The notes beneath the pieces were generated by a model. It did no database searches. It worked only from the letters and a program-made list of their open reading frames with translations, and was not told the origin of the DNA. From contig JAESIW010000203.1 in NCBI GenBank assembly GCA_016802295.1, forward strand, positions 1,284,307 to 1,348,306: a DNA stretch of 64,000 bases, given 5' to 3'. Made by a program: the position numbers and the translations under genes. This document shows, one piece after another, positions 45,701 to 55,588 of this stretch. The DNA comes from Brachionus rotundiformis (Eukaryota > Rotifera > Eurotatoria > Ploima > Brachionidae). Each line of letters starts with the position of its first letter. The first letter of the stretch is position 1.

Positions 45701-45847
45701 AGAGGTTCCTGACATTTTTGCATTGGAAGAGTTTGATGAAGAGGATGTAGAAGTGTCTGATAAGGAGCTATTGGAAAGTATTGATATTGGTGAAGAGGAA
45801 TCAAGCATGGTTTGAGAAAAATTGGGATTTGAACAGTTATATTGCAT
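42776..45847 (-). CDS. LINE ORF2: AP endonuclease plus reverse transcriptase
   Basis: 1023 aa, uninterrupted. A Ser-rich leader (1-60) precedes the AP-endonuclease domain: GISETWF near 93, GDFNMPDIEW near 210, and RCHCSLQFKI near 292, where the family usually has SDH. Reverse transcriptase domain about 545-830: NYRPVSL, YLDFSKAFDKVSH, TSGVPQGSVLGPLLF, and the catalytic YADD at about 749-752. A C-terminal region with FTNRTAGYWN follows. It nicks target DNA and primes reverse transcription of its own RNA. All RT motifs are intact. The altered SDH box may weaken the endonuclease. Several dead relatives lie in this window (4.9, 13.6 and 53.9 kb). Confidence 0.96.
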   Translation of the reverse strand: MQYNCSNPNFSQTMLDSSSPISILSNSSLSDTSTSSSSNSSNAKMSGTSSPHSSRAIYSQTKLDFYYTNATSLNNKMHLLEACVLDHSPSIIGISETWFNESSVAELNGYQIFRSDRDGKSKGGGTCIYVRNDIQAFEVSDTNLLSSECEQVWLAIRLEEDPPFLVGCIYRPPQLINREIAFKTDKFISRSIESAARLTTNKIFSNAIVMGDFNMPDIEWSESGSPVLINSSSPSRIVSDAISGSGFVQLVNRNTFIQNGDPISLLDLVLVSNPNQSSEIEIGPPLDPRSSRCHCSLQFKINIKFERSNYFDSRVYNWRKGDYLSMALYMTDFDWKNAFELKCVQQKYLTFLKCFEQASNLFVKRRVSRKGCTKPLWWNIEIASLVRRKKRLFIASRIKKNDFLLYQKYKMACKQVKLQVKQRVIDFEHELAAQSKQNPKKLYSYINSRFGKSENITAIMNSDGTFITEKDKICNTLNEYFHSVFDKPTSPEITNNARQMFLTKSHPDPAFKIEDIVSPEKVLKKLKNLRSDKTAGMDHVETHALKMCSEALAFPLTNIFRSSLKESLLPNEWKKANVSPIFKQGSRTNASNYRPVSLTSVPCKVLESLIKDYIVKHLVSKNLLSNKQHGFVANKSCATNLLETVDFLTDAMSRRQPADVIYLDFSKAFDKVSHELLLVKLFAYGIPIVIINWIRSFLIGRKQRVVIGNAVSEWKMVTSGVPQGSVLGPLLFVIYVNDLPDLCKSVCKLYADDTKLMNTVLSAEDHAVIQKDLDSLTEWSKFWKMDFNLNKCVVMHFGANNNHHDYKMEGKSLAKSIKERDLGIIITSDLKSGEQSKRAAARATMVASRIKNTFTYFSKHLVNLLFKSFIRPHLEFAVSAWNPYRRGDIDILERVQRKFSKLVPELKSKRYEERREALGWTTLEERRRRGDLIQLHKIHHHHDQVELIHGNQLLASNALNSPAGGTRRGQLAIERQLVRNCGVRHHFFTNRTAGYWNTLDSGTRSITNTNLFKNRIDKLLDFL

Positions 45848-45907
45848 TGCTAAATTACGGTTGAGTTCAAATGAGGCAGTAAACTCGATTGTCTGACTTG
45901 TTTTTTG

Positions 45908-46756
45908 CTATTGGCGATCTATTATGGATGTGACCATCCTTAACTCTCCATTACGGATTCCCCAAAAACGTTTTTTACCATCTGTACAGGTTTTAAACTT
46001 CATTACCCGGCCATTAAATGTTCCAGATTCAGGTAGCAGATCATTTCTAGAGTCTCTTTCTAGACGTAATTTCCTTTGAGTGATTCTTTCACTGGGTGTG
46101 AGATCTTCATTTATGTAAATGCCCTTATGGCTCTCATCATCAACTAACTTCCTCGAGCTACGAATAATATCGGCTCTTGCACTTGGCGATTCCATCTCCA
46201 CTACAAGAAGAACTCGATTGTTTGCTGTCTTGTCTTTTGCTCGACTAATTTTTCTGGCCCTCTTCACCTTGCTACCAGGAACTCCTAACTTGTTTGCAAT
46301 TTTTTGGATGAACTCAACTTCACAACCATCTTCGCAATCAAAAATCGTAGCCGGAATCGAGGCAACAACATTATTGGCTCTTTCTTCCTTCTTTTTCATT
46401 TCTGTGGCAATAGTTGCCATGATTGCCACAGCATTCTCATCCTTGTGGGCCATCCCATTAACTATCTTTGACCAGTTCATTGGAGGTATCAAAGAAGAAG
46501 AAGAAGTTTGAGAAGGTTGGTCTCGTGGGATATTAAGCGAATCAACAAGTGTGCTAAGGGTCTTTATAGTAACTTTCTGTGTATCATTTTCTTTTTCTAA
46601 AGTCTCAACACGTTGACAAAGTAATTTCACGGTATTACTGATTTTGGACAACCAGTTATGATGATTCTTCCCGACTTCAGATGTAGCTGATGGAAGCTTT
46701 GGCCAGTTAGCCTCTTGTAAGAAGCTTAGATCAATCTCTTGATGGACAGCTGTCAT
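45908..46756 (-). CDS. LINE ORF1: RNA-binding protein
   Basis: 282 aa upstream of ORF2, separated by 60 bp and in the same orientation. A short coiled coil (about residues 40-75, VKLLCQRVETLEKEN) and a Ser/Pro-rich linker are followed by an RRM-like segment (NNVVASIPATIF near 145; VLLVVEMESPSARADII near 200) and a basic C-terminal domain. The arrangement resembles the L1-type ORF1p fold, which coats element RNA. The start ATG is at 46756 just after the short 5' UTR. Confidence 0.85.
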   Translation of the reverse strand: MTAVHQEIDLSFLQEANWPKLPSATSEVGKNHHNWLSKISNTVKLLCQRVETLEKENDTQKVTIKTLSTLVDSLNIPRDQPSQTSSSSLIPPMNWSKIVNGMAHKDENAVAIMATIATEMKKKEERANNVVASIPATIFDCEDGCEVEFIQKIANKLGVPGSKVKRARKISRAKDKTANNRVLLVVEMESPSARADIIRSSRKLVDDESHKGIYINEDLTPSERITQRKLRLERDSRNDLLPESGTFNGRVMKFKTCTDGKKRFWGIRNGELRMVTSIIDRQ

Positions 46757-46816
46757 TCGGACAAGTATTTTGGATAATTTATGTAAATTTATGTTTTCAA
46801 CTAAATAAGGTTATAT

Positions 46817-47569
46817 AAAAAAATCTAAAAAAATTTTCATTCAAGAAAAGTAATAATAAATTCGCAATTAATTAAAAGGGATTTTCAAAAAATTATCCTT
46901 GGTTTTAACAATTAAATTTTTCTAAAACTCCTTTTAAAGTAATTGCGAAATTATTATTACTTTTCTTGAATGAAAATTTTTTCAGATTTTCTAATTTTGA
47001 AATATTTTTTTCTTCTCTCAAAAATGTAAAAATGTAAAAATATAAAAATGTACAAAAATAACATTTTGCCTTCATTAATTTGAAATGTCCATGCTCGAGT
47101 GAATCTCCATTGTATTGATGAAAATCAGAATGTCAAAATGCTACGAAACCAAGAGGATCATGATCATGGCTTTATTAACTCGTCTAAACGGTCGAAAAAA
47201 GAGATCAAAGGATATTTAACTAACTGCATCATTAAACATTATTTACACCTTGCGATTTAAAATTTTACCAGATTAGAAACAAATCAGCAATTTTTTGAGT
47301 AGACATGGTAAAAAATAAACGGCCAGTCTACAATCAATTACGAGCAATATAAAGATTGGTGTATTAGTCATTCTAATGTTCCTAATGAGAGGAATAAAGC
47401 TTTTGTAGTCAATTATGAAGTAAAAAAGGCTAACCATTACATTCGTGTTCTAATCTCAACCAAATATCTATTGGAATTGGCTACAAAAAATCCAAACTTT
47501 GCTTTAAGAGACATACTGCTGAAGATTTAAAATGAAAAAGAAGTAACTAAATTTGCTTTTCAAAGATAT
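46817..47569. repeat. 753-bp direct repeat, copy flanking the LINE 5' end
   Basis: Partner of 41815-42567. The LINE 5' end abuts it at 46816, and the palindrome is cut inside its left arm at this junction. The two sequences part company after the shared AAAGATAT at 47569. Confidence 0.9.
47302..47537 (+). pseudogene. MULE transposase N-terminal remnant (copy 2)
   Basis: Same remnant as 42300-42535, carried within the second direct repeat. Confidence 0.5.
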
Positions 47570-49318
47570 GTTGTAGTTCTCTTAATAACTACATCATCTT
47601 TTTACTTAAAGAGCAGTTGATTTAAAATATTATATATGCATGTTCATTTAGGTATATAGAAGCATGTTGAAATTGTAGCACATGTTTTAGTATTTTTCAG
47701 TATTACTTTTTACATATTATCTTTGATATTTATTTCCTATCTTCTCTTTATATATTGTATTTTTCTAGAAGTGGCCAAAAAATTAATAAATAAAATATCT
47801 ATTAAGAAAAATTTCTTTTATTTATTTTAAATATTCAGAGTATAAACCACTTAGTGCCGAATAAGTCGGTCTACTACAGATATATTAACAATGGAGGACA
47901 TTTTTATGATTAACTGCGGTTCAAGGTCACCACGGTTCCTTATGACAAATACGTCCAAAAACGAGTCTTTCTAAAAAAGCATTCTTTTCATATTTTTAAA
48001 GTTTAAAACTTCAGTCAAGCTTGGAAACTCTTTAGAAAAGATTAACTGCTGTAAGCACTTGCAGTACAAAGTAATAAAGAATTGATGAAATAGAGACTGT
48101 TTCAACACAATTATTATGATACTAAAACAAGATTGAATTATTCCAAAAATTAGATGAATTTTATTTGGGAAAAAATTAAAAAAAATACAATCTTTTAATA
48201 GACATTATAGCGTTTTTTCGCGAATATAGATTTATGGCATTTAAAATTATAATCTGTTTTTGTTAATGGATAGCATAAATTTTTTCAATAATACGCAATC
48301 AATTGCTGATCTCAATGGTTATTGCAATAGTCAATTAATAATGCAATAATAAATATTTATTTAATTTAGAATGATTGTAACATATTTCCAGCTTTCAGTT
48401 AAATTTAATTTTATTTAAGCATGAAAAACGTCAGTATAAATTGAAGTAAATTATTCTTTGTTTGCAGTTCCTTAATATTCACTCTTATTTATTCTAATTA
48501 AACTTTTAAAACGAATTCTTTATCGTTAACTACAATTGTAACATGTTTATAAAAAAAAATAAATCTTAAAAAATAAATTATATTTAAAAAATCTCTAATT
48601 TTTTATCTTTATTTGATGATTCTTTCACGATTTTTTAAAAGATTCCAAATGAAATATTAATATAGTCACTTTTATGTGTTTTTTTGAAATTAATAATTCA
48701 ATATCTCTAGAATTACAATTACTTTAATAAATAGTTATGTTATCCTTTTAAAATTAAAAAAATATATAATAACTGAATATGAACAAAAACATAAACTTGG
48801 CAGCCAAAACTTTGAATGATATATTTTAATTTTTAAAACTTTTGCTTTATGGTTAAGAATGCTAAAAAAAACTCATCCATTCTCAAGATAACCGTTTTGG
48901 CAACATTTTATTTATTTTTGTTTATATATTTTTTGTCAATTTTTAATAAAAAAATCTCTTTATTATATTATATTCTTACTCACCAAAATCAAAAGCTTGT
49001 TTTAAAAAGCTTATAAAATAATCTCTTACATTCTCTTTCAATTTTTCAGTTATTAAATTTTAATTTTCAATTTTTTTTAGAATATATTAAGACTGAGATG
49101 AAAAAAATTTAATTTAAAAAAAAATTTTTTACTAATTTGTAATTGTTAAAATGAAATTAATCATTAATCTTAAAAAATCCAAAAAGAAATTTAAATATTA
49201 TTATCTTCTTAAAAATGTAATACTCAATTGAATTTTTTAATTATTCTGGCATCTTGATCAATTTAAAATTTTATTCCTTTTAAATGTCTTTTAAGATATT
49301 TGCTTATTTTAGCTAAAA
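47570..49318. other. Intergenic with one dispersed repeat
   Basis: AT-rich upstream region of receptor copy 2. Contains a repeat at 48235-48545 (listed separately). No gene is seen. Confidence 0.45.
48235..48545. repeat. Dispersed repeat, uninterrupted copy
   Basis: Matches 53790-53910 plus 54538-54720 in the same order and orientation: the ATACGCAATCAATTGC block, then a GGTTATTGC...CAGTCAATTAATAAT-type block, then a TTAATATTCACTCTTATTT-type block. Here the sequence is continuous; in the other copy a LINE fragment sits in the middle. Confidence 0.65.
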
Positions 49319-52300
49319 ATGAGAAAAATAAGTCTGATAAACCTAATGTTATGTTTGCTGATAAAGCAATTACAGCAATTTAGCATAAAAGATTCAGCAC
49401 AATGTTTCCAATTCAACCAAATTTCTAAGTTGGTTAGGATGGACAAAAATTTTAGAAATATTGTCAATCAAGTCCTCATGGTCAAACGATTCACCAATTT
49501 CTCTCGAATAAAATTCCAGTGTATTCAAAGTTTAAATGGTAGTGGGAACAGTTTGAGAATCAATCTCATGCCAAGCAAGCATTTAGAGCTCACAGATGAG
49601 CTTAAAATTAAATTTGATGATTCAATTATGAGAAAAAAATATTTCTGGCTCGATCTGGTCCTGAATAAAGTAAAAAAGATAAAAATTAATTTAAACATTT
49701 TTAAAAATTTAAAGATAAATTTGTTTGTAAAATTTGACTATTCGCGTTTAAGTTTGGACTTGAATGAAACCGAGTGCACAATGGAAAATAGGCATAAATT
49801 TCTAACTTTTAAATCAATTGGTTCATTTAGCTTTACCAGAGTAAAATATGACAAGAAAATATGTCCATTGATTTTTTTCAATGGCACATTTAGCTCGGTC
49901 TCTTTTGGCTCAATATCTTATTCGTTTGTTTTCAAAAATGTGCTTTATTTTACCAAAGTTAATGGTTCTCTTGATTCAGTGATCGAAAATTTGTATCTAG
50001 ATGGACATGATATGATAATTGACAATTTTCTGCTGAATTTAAACATATTCAAGAATCTTAAGTACTTGCTTATATCTGGAAATGTAAAGACTATAGATTG
50101 GAATTTGATAAGCGAGCTTGAAAGCCTGATCTACTTGTCTCTGGATATTTTTCAAACCCATTTATTTTTTTACCAAAACTACCATCATTTAGAAAAACTG
50201 AACAAAACTTTAGCTAAACCAATCTATATTTGGCTTACAAACAGAGACAACTACTCGTTTCCAGAAAAAGATTTTTGTGTTTTTGCCAAATTTCCACAAT
50301 TGACTCAAATCAAAATACAGACAAATTTTTACCAAGGCTGGGCTTGCAATTGTGTGCTATATTGGATAAGTGGTGACTGTGGTCCGGCTGATTTATATTC
50401 AAATTGTGAATACAAGCGCTGGAGCAACAACTGCCACTCTTTTCAATATAAACCACCTGTCTATAATAAAGACTTTAGTTTTATCTTCAAGTGGAATATT
50501 TTATTGATTGGAGCTGTTTTGAAGTACGCAAGCTCAGTTGGTTCCTTGTTATTTTGTTTAAGCGGCATTGGCACAAATATACTCATTATTTTGGTAACAA
50601 GATCTTGCAAAAACAGCTTAGAAAAAGATAAATTATTAAACTATAGATTTTTTAATCTGATAATTTTTAATTCATTTGTAATAATTTCATATTAAGTTGA
50701 ACCAATGTAAAAATGTGCCATCTTTTTTAATTTTATTATGTCTAATATATTCACAATAAAAGATAAATAATTTTGTCACTTTAATGGTTCTTTTTCAAGA
50801 GCATTAATAAGAAATTTTTTAAAGATGTATTTTTTTGATAATATTTTTTTAATTAAGAGAGTTTTTTTTAAAACCTTCATCAAAACTAATACGTGAAATT
50901 ATCAAAAAATTAATTAAATTTAATTTCAAAAATCAAAATATAAACTATAGAAAACTTTTTTTTTAAAAAGCCATTAATAATTGACTGTCCCATTTAACCA
51001 AGTTTTATGAGTGTCGCTTTAAAATTACCAAAACATGAGATGACTAAGATGGCCTAATTTCCAGGCAGATAATTCACTTATCATAATTATCAGCAATTAT
51101 TTTTAATAAAAAGTTTTACATTTTTTTTTGTTTAAATACAGAGACATATTCTTATGGTCAAGATTTAATGCTTTATTTAATTTTCAACATATACCAAATT
51201 GTAAATAGATACTATGTGCAAATTGTGGTCATAGATTAACAAGGTTTTCCCAAGATGTCTACTTTTATAAATTAAGTCAGCTTTAGTTAAGCTTTTAATG
51301 TGGTTTTCCAAGGTTTAATATTCCAAAAGGCAGAATTGTTATGGTGATGGTTAGTGCTTCAATTAAATACCAAAAGAAAGCATAAATAGTAACTACAGTA
51401 GTATCTACATTAGTACATCGTCAATTCTGAATCAATCTTTGACTTAACCTAGACAAATGGCTCAAGAAACAGTTTAATTTACTGCCATAGCTTCAAAGCA
51501 GCGTCGCAGTATTATTTACTAATACTTTTATCTGAAATAGATATATCATTTAGGACATTAAAGAAAGGGTTTAGCCAAATAAAATATTAACATCAGATCC
51601 TCTTTGCCTGATGTACATCCTTGTATAATTTATCATAATAAAACATTTTTAAAATAAATTTTTATTCAAAATTTTCACTATTTAAATCAATATGTCATAC
51701 TGCTGCATACAGCTTTTACACTTGCTCAACTCTTGTCCAGTGGTAAACAACTCCCTATGCTCGCCATTATACGGAAGCATTGCCATCCAGTATTTTGAAG
51801 TCTACATTGTAGATTTCTTAGGAAATTCCCTAAAAACAATATCCAATATCCTAAATATTTTGATATCACTCTATCGCAGTATGATGATGGATAATAATTC
51901 CAAACTATTTAAATTATTTTCCAAATTAGCCATAAACAGCAATATTGGTAAACTTTTACTTCTGCTTATTTTGTTACTTTTTCTACTGGCAAACATTGAC
52001 AAGCTGAACAGTTCGATTGCTAAGATAAGCTTAGGCTATTTTGATCCGGATTATTACGGATTTCCCATGAGAAATTCGTTCATACACACAAACATTGTGG
52101 TATTTGACCAAGTTTACTATTATTCTCTTATGATAGACAAAATAAAAAATAAGTATTTTTTTTTGTTTGTTGTCAACATTGTTTTCAATGGAATCATTCT
52201 ATGGTTTCTGCTTTTAGCCTCTGATTTATTTTTGCTATTCAAGTTTAAAGCTTTAATGAGCAAATCTCAGACATTATGGAAGAATATGAATCAAATTGGT

Positions 52301-52606
52301 AACTCAACAAAAATACATTTAAAAAAATTAAAAATAAAAGAAATTAAGATCAGCTCCAGAATTTGGCTAAATAACTTTATAATTCTTATTTTTCGCCTAT
52401 TGGAGCTTTCATGTGTACTTTTTATATTTTACATGGTCATAAGATATGATTTTTGCCAAAATGCCGAGAAAATCTGTGACAATTTTTTTGATTTTAGCAA
52501 CATGTTTTATCTGATATCATGTTCATATCTTATTGTCATTTATTCATTATTCAATAGATCATTTCGAGAATGTCTAATAAAAATGATTGCTTTTCTGCGA
52601 AAGTAA
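49319..52606 (+). CDS. Orphan 7TM receptor-like protein with LRR-like ectodomain, copy 2
   Basis: Two open blocks in the same frame phase: exon 1 49319-50677 and exon 2 51713-52606, joined by a predicted GT-AG intron 50678-51712 (1035 bp), giving 750 aa, close to the 734 aa of the single-exon relative. Ectodomain with a signal-like start, leucine-rich units (FKNLKYLLISGN) and a CNCVLYW cap, then TM1 (SLLFCLSGIGTNILIILV). The second exon carries the remaining helices. Very similar to copy 1 (21662-25072) but inverted. The splice donor is GT here and AT there, so this is the likelier functional copy. An alternative reading joins the blocks at a shared TCATA, in which case the 1 kb would be an insertion. 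A LINE tail lies inside the intron at 51390-51535. Confidence 0.8.
51390..51535 (+). repeat. 5'-truncated LINE 3' end inside the receptor intron
   Basis: Matches about 54393-54530, the 3' end of the LINE fragment at 53911-54537 (shared ACAAATGGCTCAAGAAACAG and TTTACTGCCATAGCTTC), and ends in TATTATTTACTAA-type sequence. It is absent from the corresponding interval of receptor copy 1, so it was inserted after the duplication. Confidence 0.75.
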
Positions 52607-53789
52607 CCTGATATTAATTGTTTTATTAAGGCAAGAAGAGATTTAGGATCAATTTTCAAACAAGCTCAAGATTTTTTTCTTTTAGTTATTAAAAATTGGT
52701 ATTTTTTCTGAATTTGATAAAAATCTCCATAGTTATTGTGTATTTAAAATCGATAATCAAATTTTAATTTGATAAATAAAACCACCATAAATGCCAAGAT
52801 AGTCTTCGTGGTATATAACTTTAGGAGTATTCACAATTAACCTTTAAGGGATAAATGCAGTCTAGTTCTTAATGGAACCTCACATGGATTCTAATTAAAC
52901 TTGGCTTCATTTTATTTAATTTTTTTATTTTAAATTTAAAATAAAATGTTAAAGCAAACTAATTAAATTTTTAATTAAAATTCATTTAAATGCTTTGGCA
53001 AAAAATGATTTAAAAAACATTTTTGTTAGATTTAGTAAAAATAATAATTCTAAGATACGTTTTAAATTAAATGAACGTATAGATTTCAAATTATACGACC
53101 ATGCACCCTCTTGACCAAGCAATTGCCTTTCATTATTACTTAGAAATTTAATTAGTTTTTAAATCAATTTCATTTATTTCTATAAGATAAAAAGTTTATT
53201 TAAGACACCTGGATCTTTTATGTTTTGATGAGGTTTTCTGACCGCTTTATGAGACTATAAACCTTATTTTAAGTCCAAGTCTCATTACAGTTTACCTCTC
53301 GAGTCTTAGAATTAAAATCAGTCGCGAGTTTTTGATAACTAGATGTAGCATATTTTCTACTCTCTCTCAAAAAATGTAATTTTCATCCCTAAAAGTTAGC
53401 TTCCGAGGTCTAACAGAAACATAGAGATAGACCTAACAGCTGAACTTCTTCAAATTATTCTTCAGTTCTCAACATTATATTTAAACTCAATCAACATCTC
53501 CATCAAATCAAAATTAAATATTGAATGCTACAATCGATCCATAGAAAATTGAAACGGTCAGACAGAGAAACGTAAACGTGGACTTTTGAAAATAATTTTT
53601 CTATAAAATAAAATTAAATTTCTAAATAAAAATATTTAAAAAAAAACTTGTGCTACAATAAATATAGGCCAAACTTTTTCTTACGCTTTAGACATATTTT
53701 ATAATCCGTCATTGCATATAATTCAAGTTTAACGAAAGAGACTTGTTACGGTATATCACCGATTCTCTATGGTATAAGTATTATCTATA
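52607..53789. other. Intergenic, AT-rich
   Basis: No open frame with protein-like content and no clear repeat. Confidence 0.45.
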
Positions 53790-53910
53790 TTTAATTATGG
53801 ATAGCGTTTATATACATTGATAAACATTTGCTAATGATACGCAATCAATCACCGGTTTTTAATGGTTATTGCCACAGTCAATTAATAATAAAAAAATAAA
53901 TATAACGAAC
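53790..53910. repeat. Dispersed repeat, left half (interrupted copy)
   Basis: Corresponds to the first part of 48235-48545, cut by the LINE fragment that starts about 53911. Confidence 0.6.
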
Positions 53911-54537
53911 CAAGTAAAATATTGCACGAGTCAAGGAAATCGTATTTTAGCTATGATTAGAAAAAGTTTCAGGAATTTAAACATTGATAGATTGAGAATG
54001 TTCTATACAGCACTGGTTTGACCTCATTTAGAGTTTGCCATAAGTTCATGGTGTCCATTTCTTGAAAAAGATATTTCTGAAATCGATAAAGTACAAAGAA
54101 GAATGACAAAAATAATCTCTTCACTTCGAAAATTTGACTACTCTAAAAGACCTTAAATGCTAAATTTAACTAATCTCAAAGTTAGAAGGATGAGAGGAGA
54201 CTTAATCCAACTTTTTAAAATTGTTAAAAGATATGAAAATATCAATTTTGAAAATGGTATTAATTTTTTTCGAAACCAATCTTATAGCCTAAGAAGACAT
54301 GACAAATGTATAGTTAAAGAAGATTTGAAAAGTTGCATATAACGATATCATTTCTTAACAAATCGAGTAGCTAATGTCTAGAATAGTCTACCTAAATACA
54401 TCGTCAATTCCGAATCAATCATTAATTTCAAAATTAACCTGGACAAATGGCTCAAGAAACAGTCTAATTTACTGCCATAGCTTCGAAGAAGCTTAACCCA
54501 ATAGGGTCGCAGTATTATTTACTACTACTACTACTAT
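53911..54537 (+). pseudogene. 5'-truncated LINE fragment (RT C-terminus and 3' end)
   Basis: The plus strand reads the C-terminal RT tail: PHLEFAISSWCPFLEKDI near 54028-54080, VRRMRGDLIQLFKIVKRYE near 54181-54237, FLTNRVANVWNSLP near 54350-54392. The 3' UTR ends in CTACTACTACTACTAT at about 54520-54535. There is a stop before PHLEF and another after SKRP. The microsatellite tail is similar in kind to that of the full-length LINE at 42.6 kb, but the coding tail is a different family. Confidence 0.85.
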
Positions 54538-54720
54538 ACATTTAATTTAGTATGATTACGATTTACTTAATTTTATTTTTTTAGATTCATTTTTTCAAAC
54601 ATAAGAAACTTCACTATAAATTGAATTAACTTAATCTTTGTTAGTAGTTCCTTATCATTCACTCTTATTTTATTCAATAAATAGTTTAAGATGAACTTAT
54701 TTAATCTTTAATTACGCTTA
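54538..54720. repeat. Dispersed repeat, right half (interrupted copy)
   Basis: Corresponds to the last part of 48235-48545 (TTTAATTTAG...GCAGTTCCTTA-like and TTCACTCTTATTT). Confidence 0.6.
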
Positions 54721-55539
54721 AAATAGTGACCAGACTCTACGTGTAACTAGGCTAGCGAGCTGGATATTTTGATCTAAATGATAAAGAGCGCGTTGGGAGA
54801 ACGAACCATGCTTTAGAAGCAAAACGGCCACACAGCCCTAAAAGAAAACCAGAAGTGGTTCATTTACATGACAACGCCATGTCACTTGTTACAAAAGCGT
54901 ATGGAACATGAAAGAGAATTTAGGCTGAAAGTCTGATCTCAGCAAGATGATAGAACCAAAATTGGTTCTATCAGATTGTTACGATCCATCCAACACTTCC
55001 TCAATGAAAATTACTCAGACTCATTTGACCAGCCAGGTTCCACGAGCGAGAGATCAAAATTATGGCAAATAGATGAAATATATGTATTTCTGGTGAAAAA
55101 AATTATTTTAGTATCCAATAGTTTATTCTATTTTTTATGAAAAACTAAAGTTCATTAATAAAGAAATTATTGTCTCATTATCCTTGTAGCTAAAAAAACT
55201 TTTAAATCTACTTAATCAATCAAGACTTTAATAATTATTTTTTATTCAACTTATTTTTATGATTAGATGCACTTAATTTATGATAGCGATAATTTTAAAC
55301 TCTTCAATATTTACTAAATTTAAATAATTAAAAAAAAACAATTCACTTTTTAGATAAACCAAAGATTAAATTATGATAAAAATTTGAAATTTTAATTACA
55401 ATCCGTTTAAGTTTTTTATAAATCTCCTAAAAAGTTCTTTATTTTATTCTAATTTGATTATGATTTTACTAATGGTTCGACTTTTATAAACTTTTGATAA
55501 TTATAATTACAAAAATCATACGATTTTCCTTTTTATTTT
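54721..55539. other. Intergenic with a GC-richer patch
   Basis: The part at 54720-55060 is less AT-rich with no intact frame. A perfect 24-bp palindrome (GATAGAACCAA, AA, TTGGTTCTATC) lies at 54949-54972. The 55.1-55.5 kb part is AT-rich and upstream of the cyclase gene. Confidence 0.4.
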
Positions 55540-55547
55540 TATATAAA
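55540..55547 (+). promoter_or_regulatory. TATA box of the cyclase gene
   Basis: TATATAAA about 42 bp upstream of the ATG at 55589. This spacing would give a transcription start near 55570 and a very short 5' UTR. Prediction from position only. Confidence 0.5.
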
Positions 55548-55588
55548 CCCATTTACCATCTAAAATTTAATAATAAATTACCATAAAA

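Larger units (their letters stand above)
42568..46816 (-). mobile_element. Full-length LINE (CR1/L2-like), two intact ORFs
   Basis: 4249 bp between the two direct repeats. On the minus strand: a short 5' UTR (about 60 bp), ORF1 (46756-45908), ORF2 (45847-42776), about 200 bp of 3' UTR and a microsatellite tail of TAC units (AGTAGTAGTAG on the plus strand at 42568). A microsatellite-type 3' tail rather than poly-A fits CR1/L2-related elements. Both ORFs are open, so it may be a recent, possibly active insertion. Confidence 0.9.

Noticed and set aside
42568..46816. Considered as a Penelope-like element because it has long flanking direct repeats
   Set aside because: ORF2 has an AP-type endonuclease and a LINE reverse transcriptase, not a GIY-YIG domain, and there is a separate RNA-binding ORF1.
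50678..51712. Reading the 1-kb interval as a transposon insertion with TCATA target duplication
   Set aside because: Kept only as an alternative: a GT-AG intron with matching phase gives a protein of the expected length in copy 2, and the interval shows no transposon ends.
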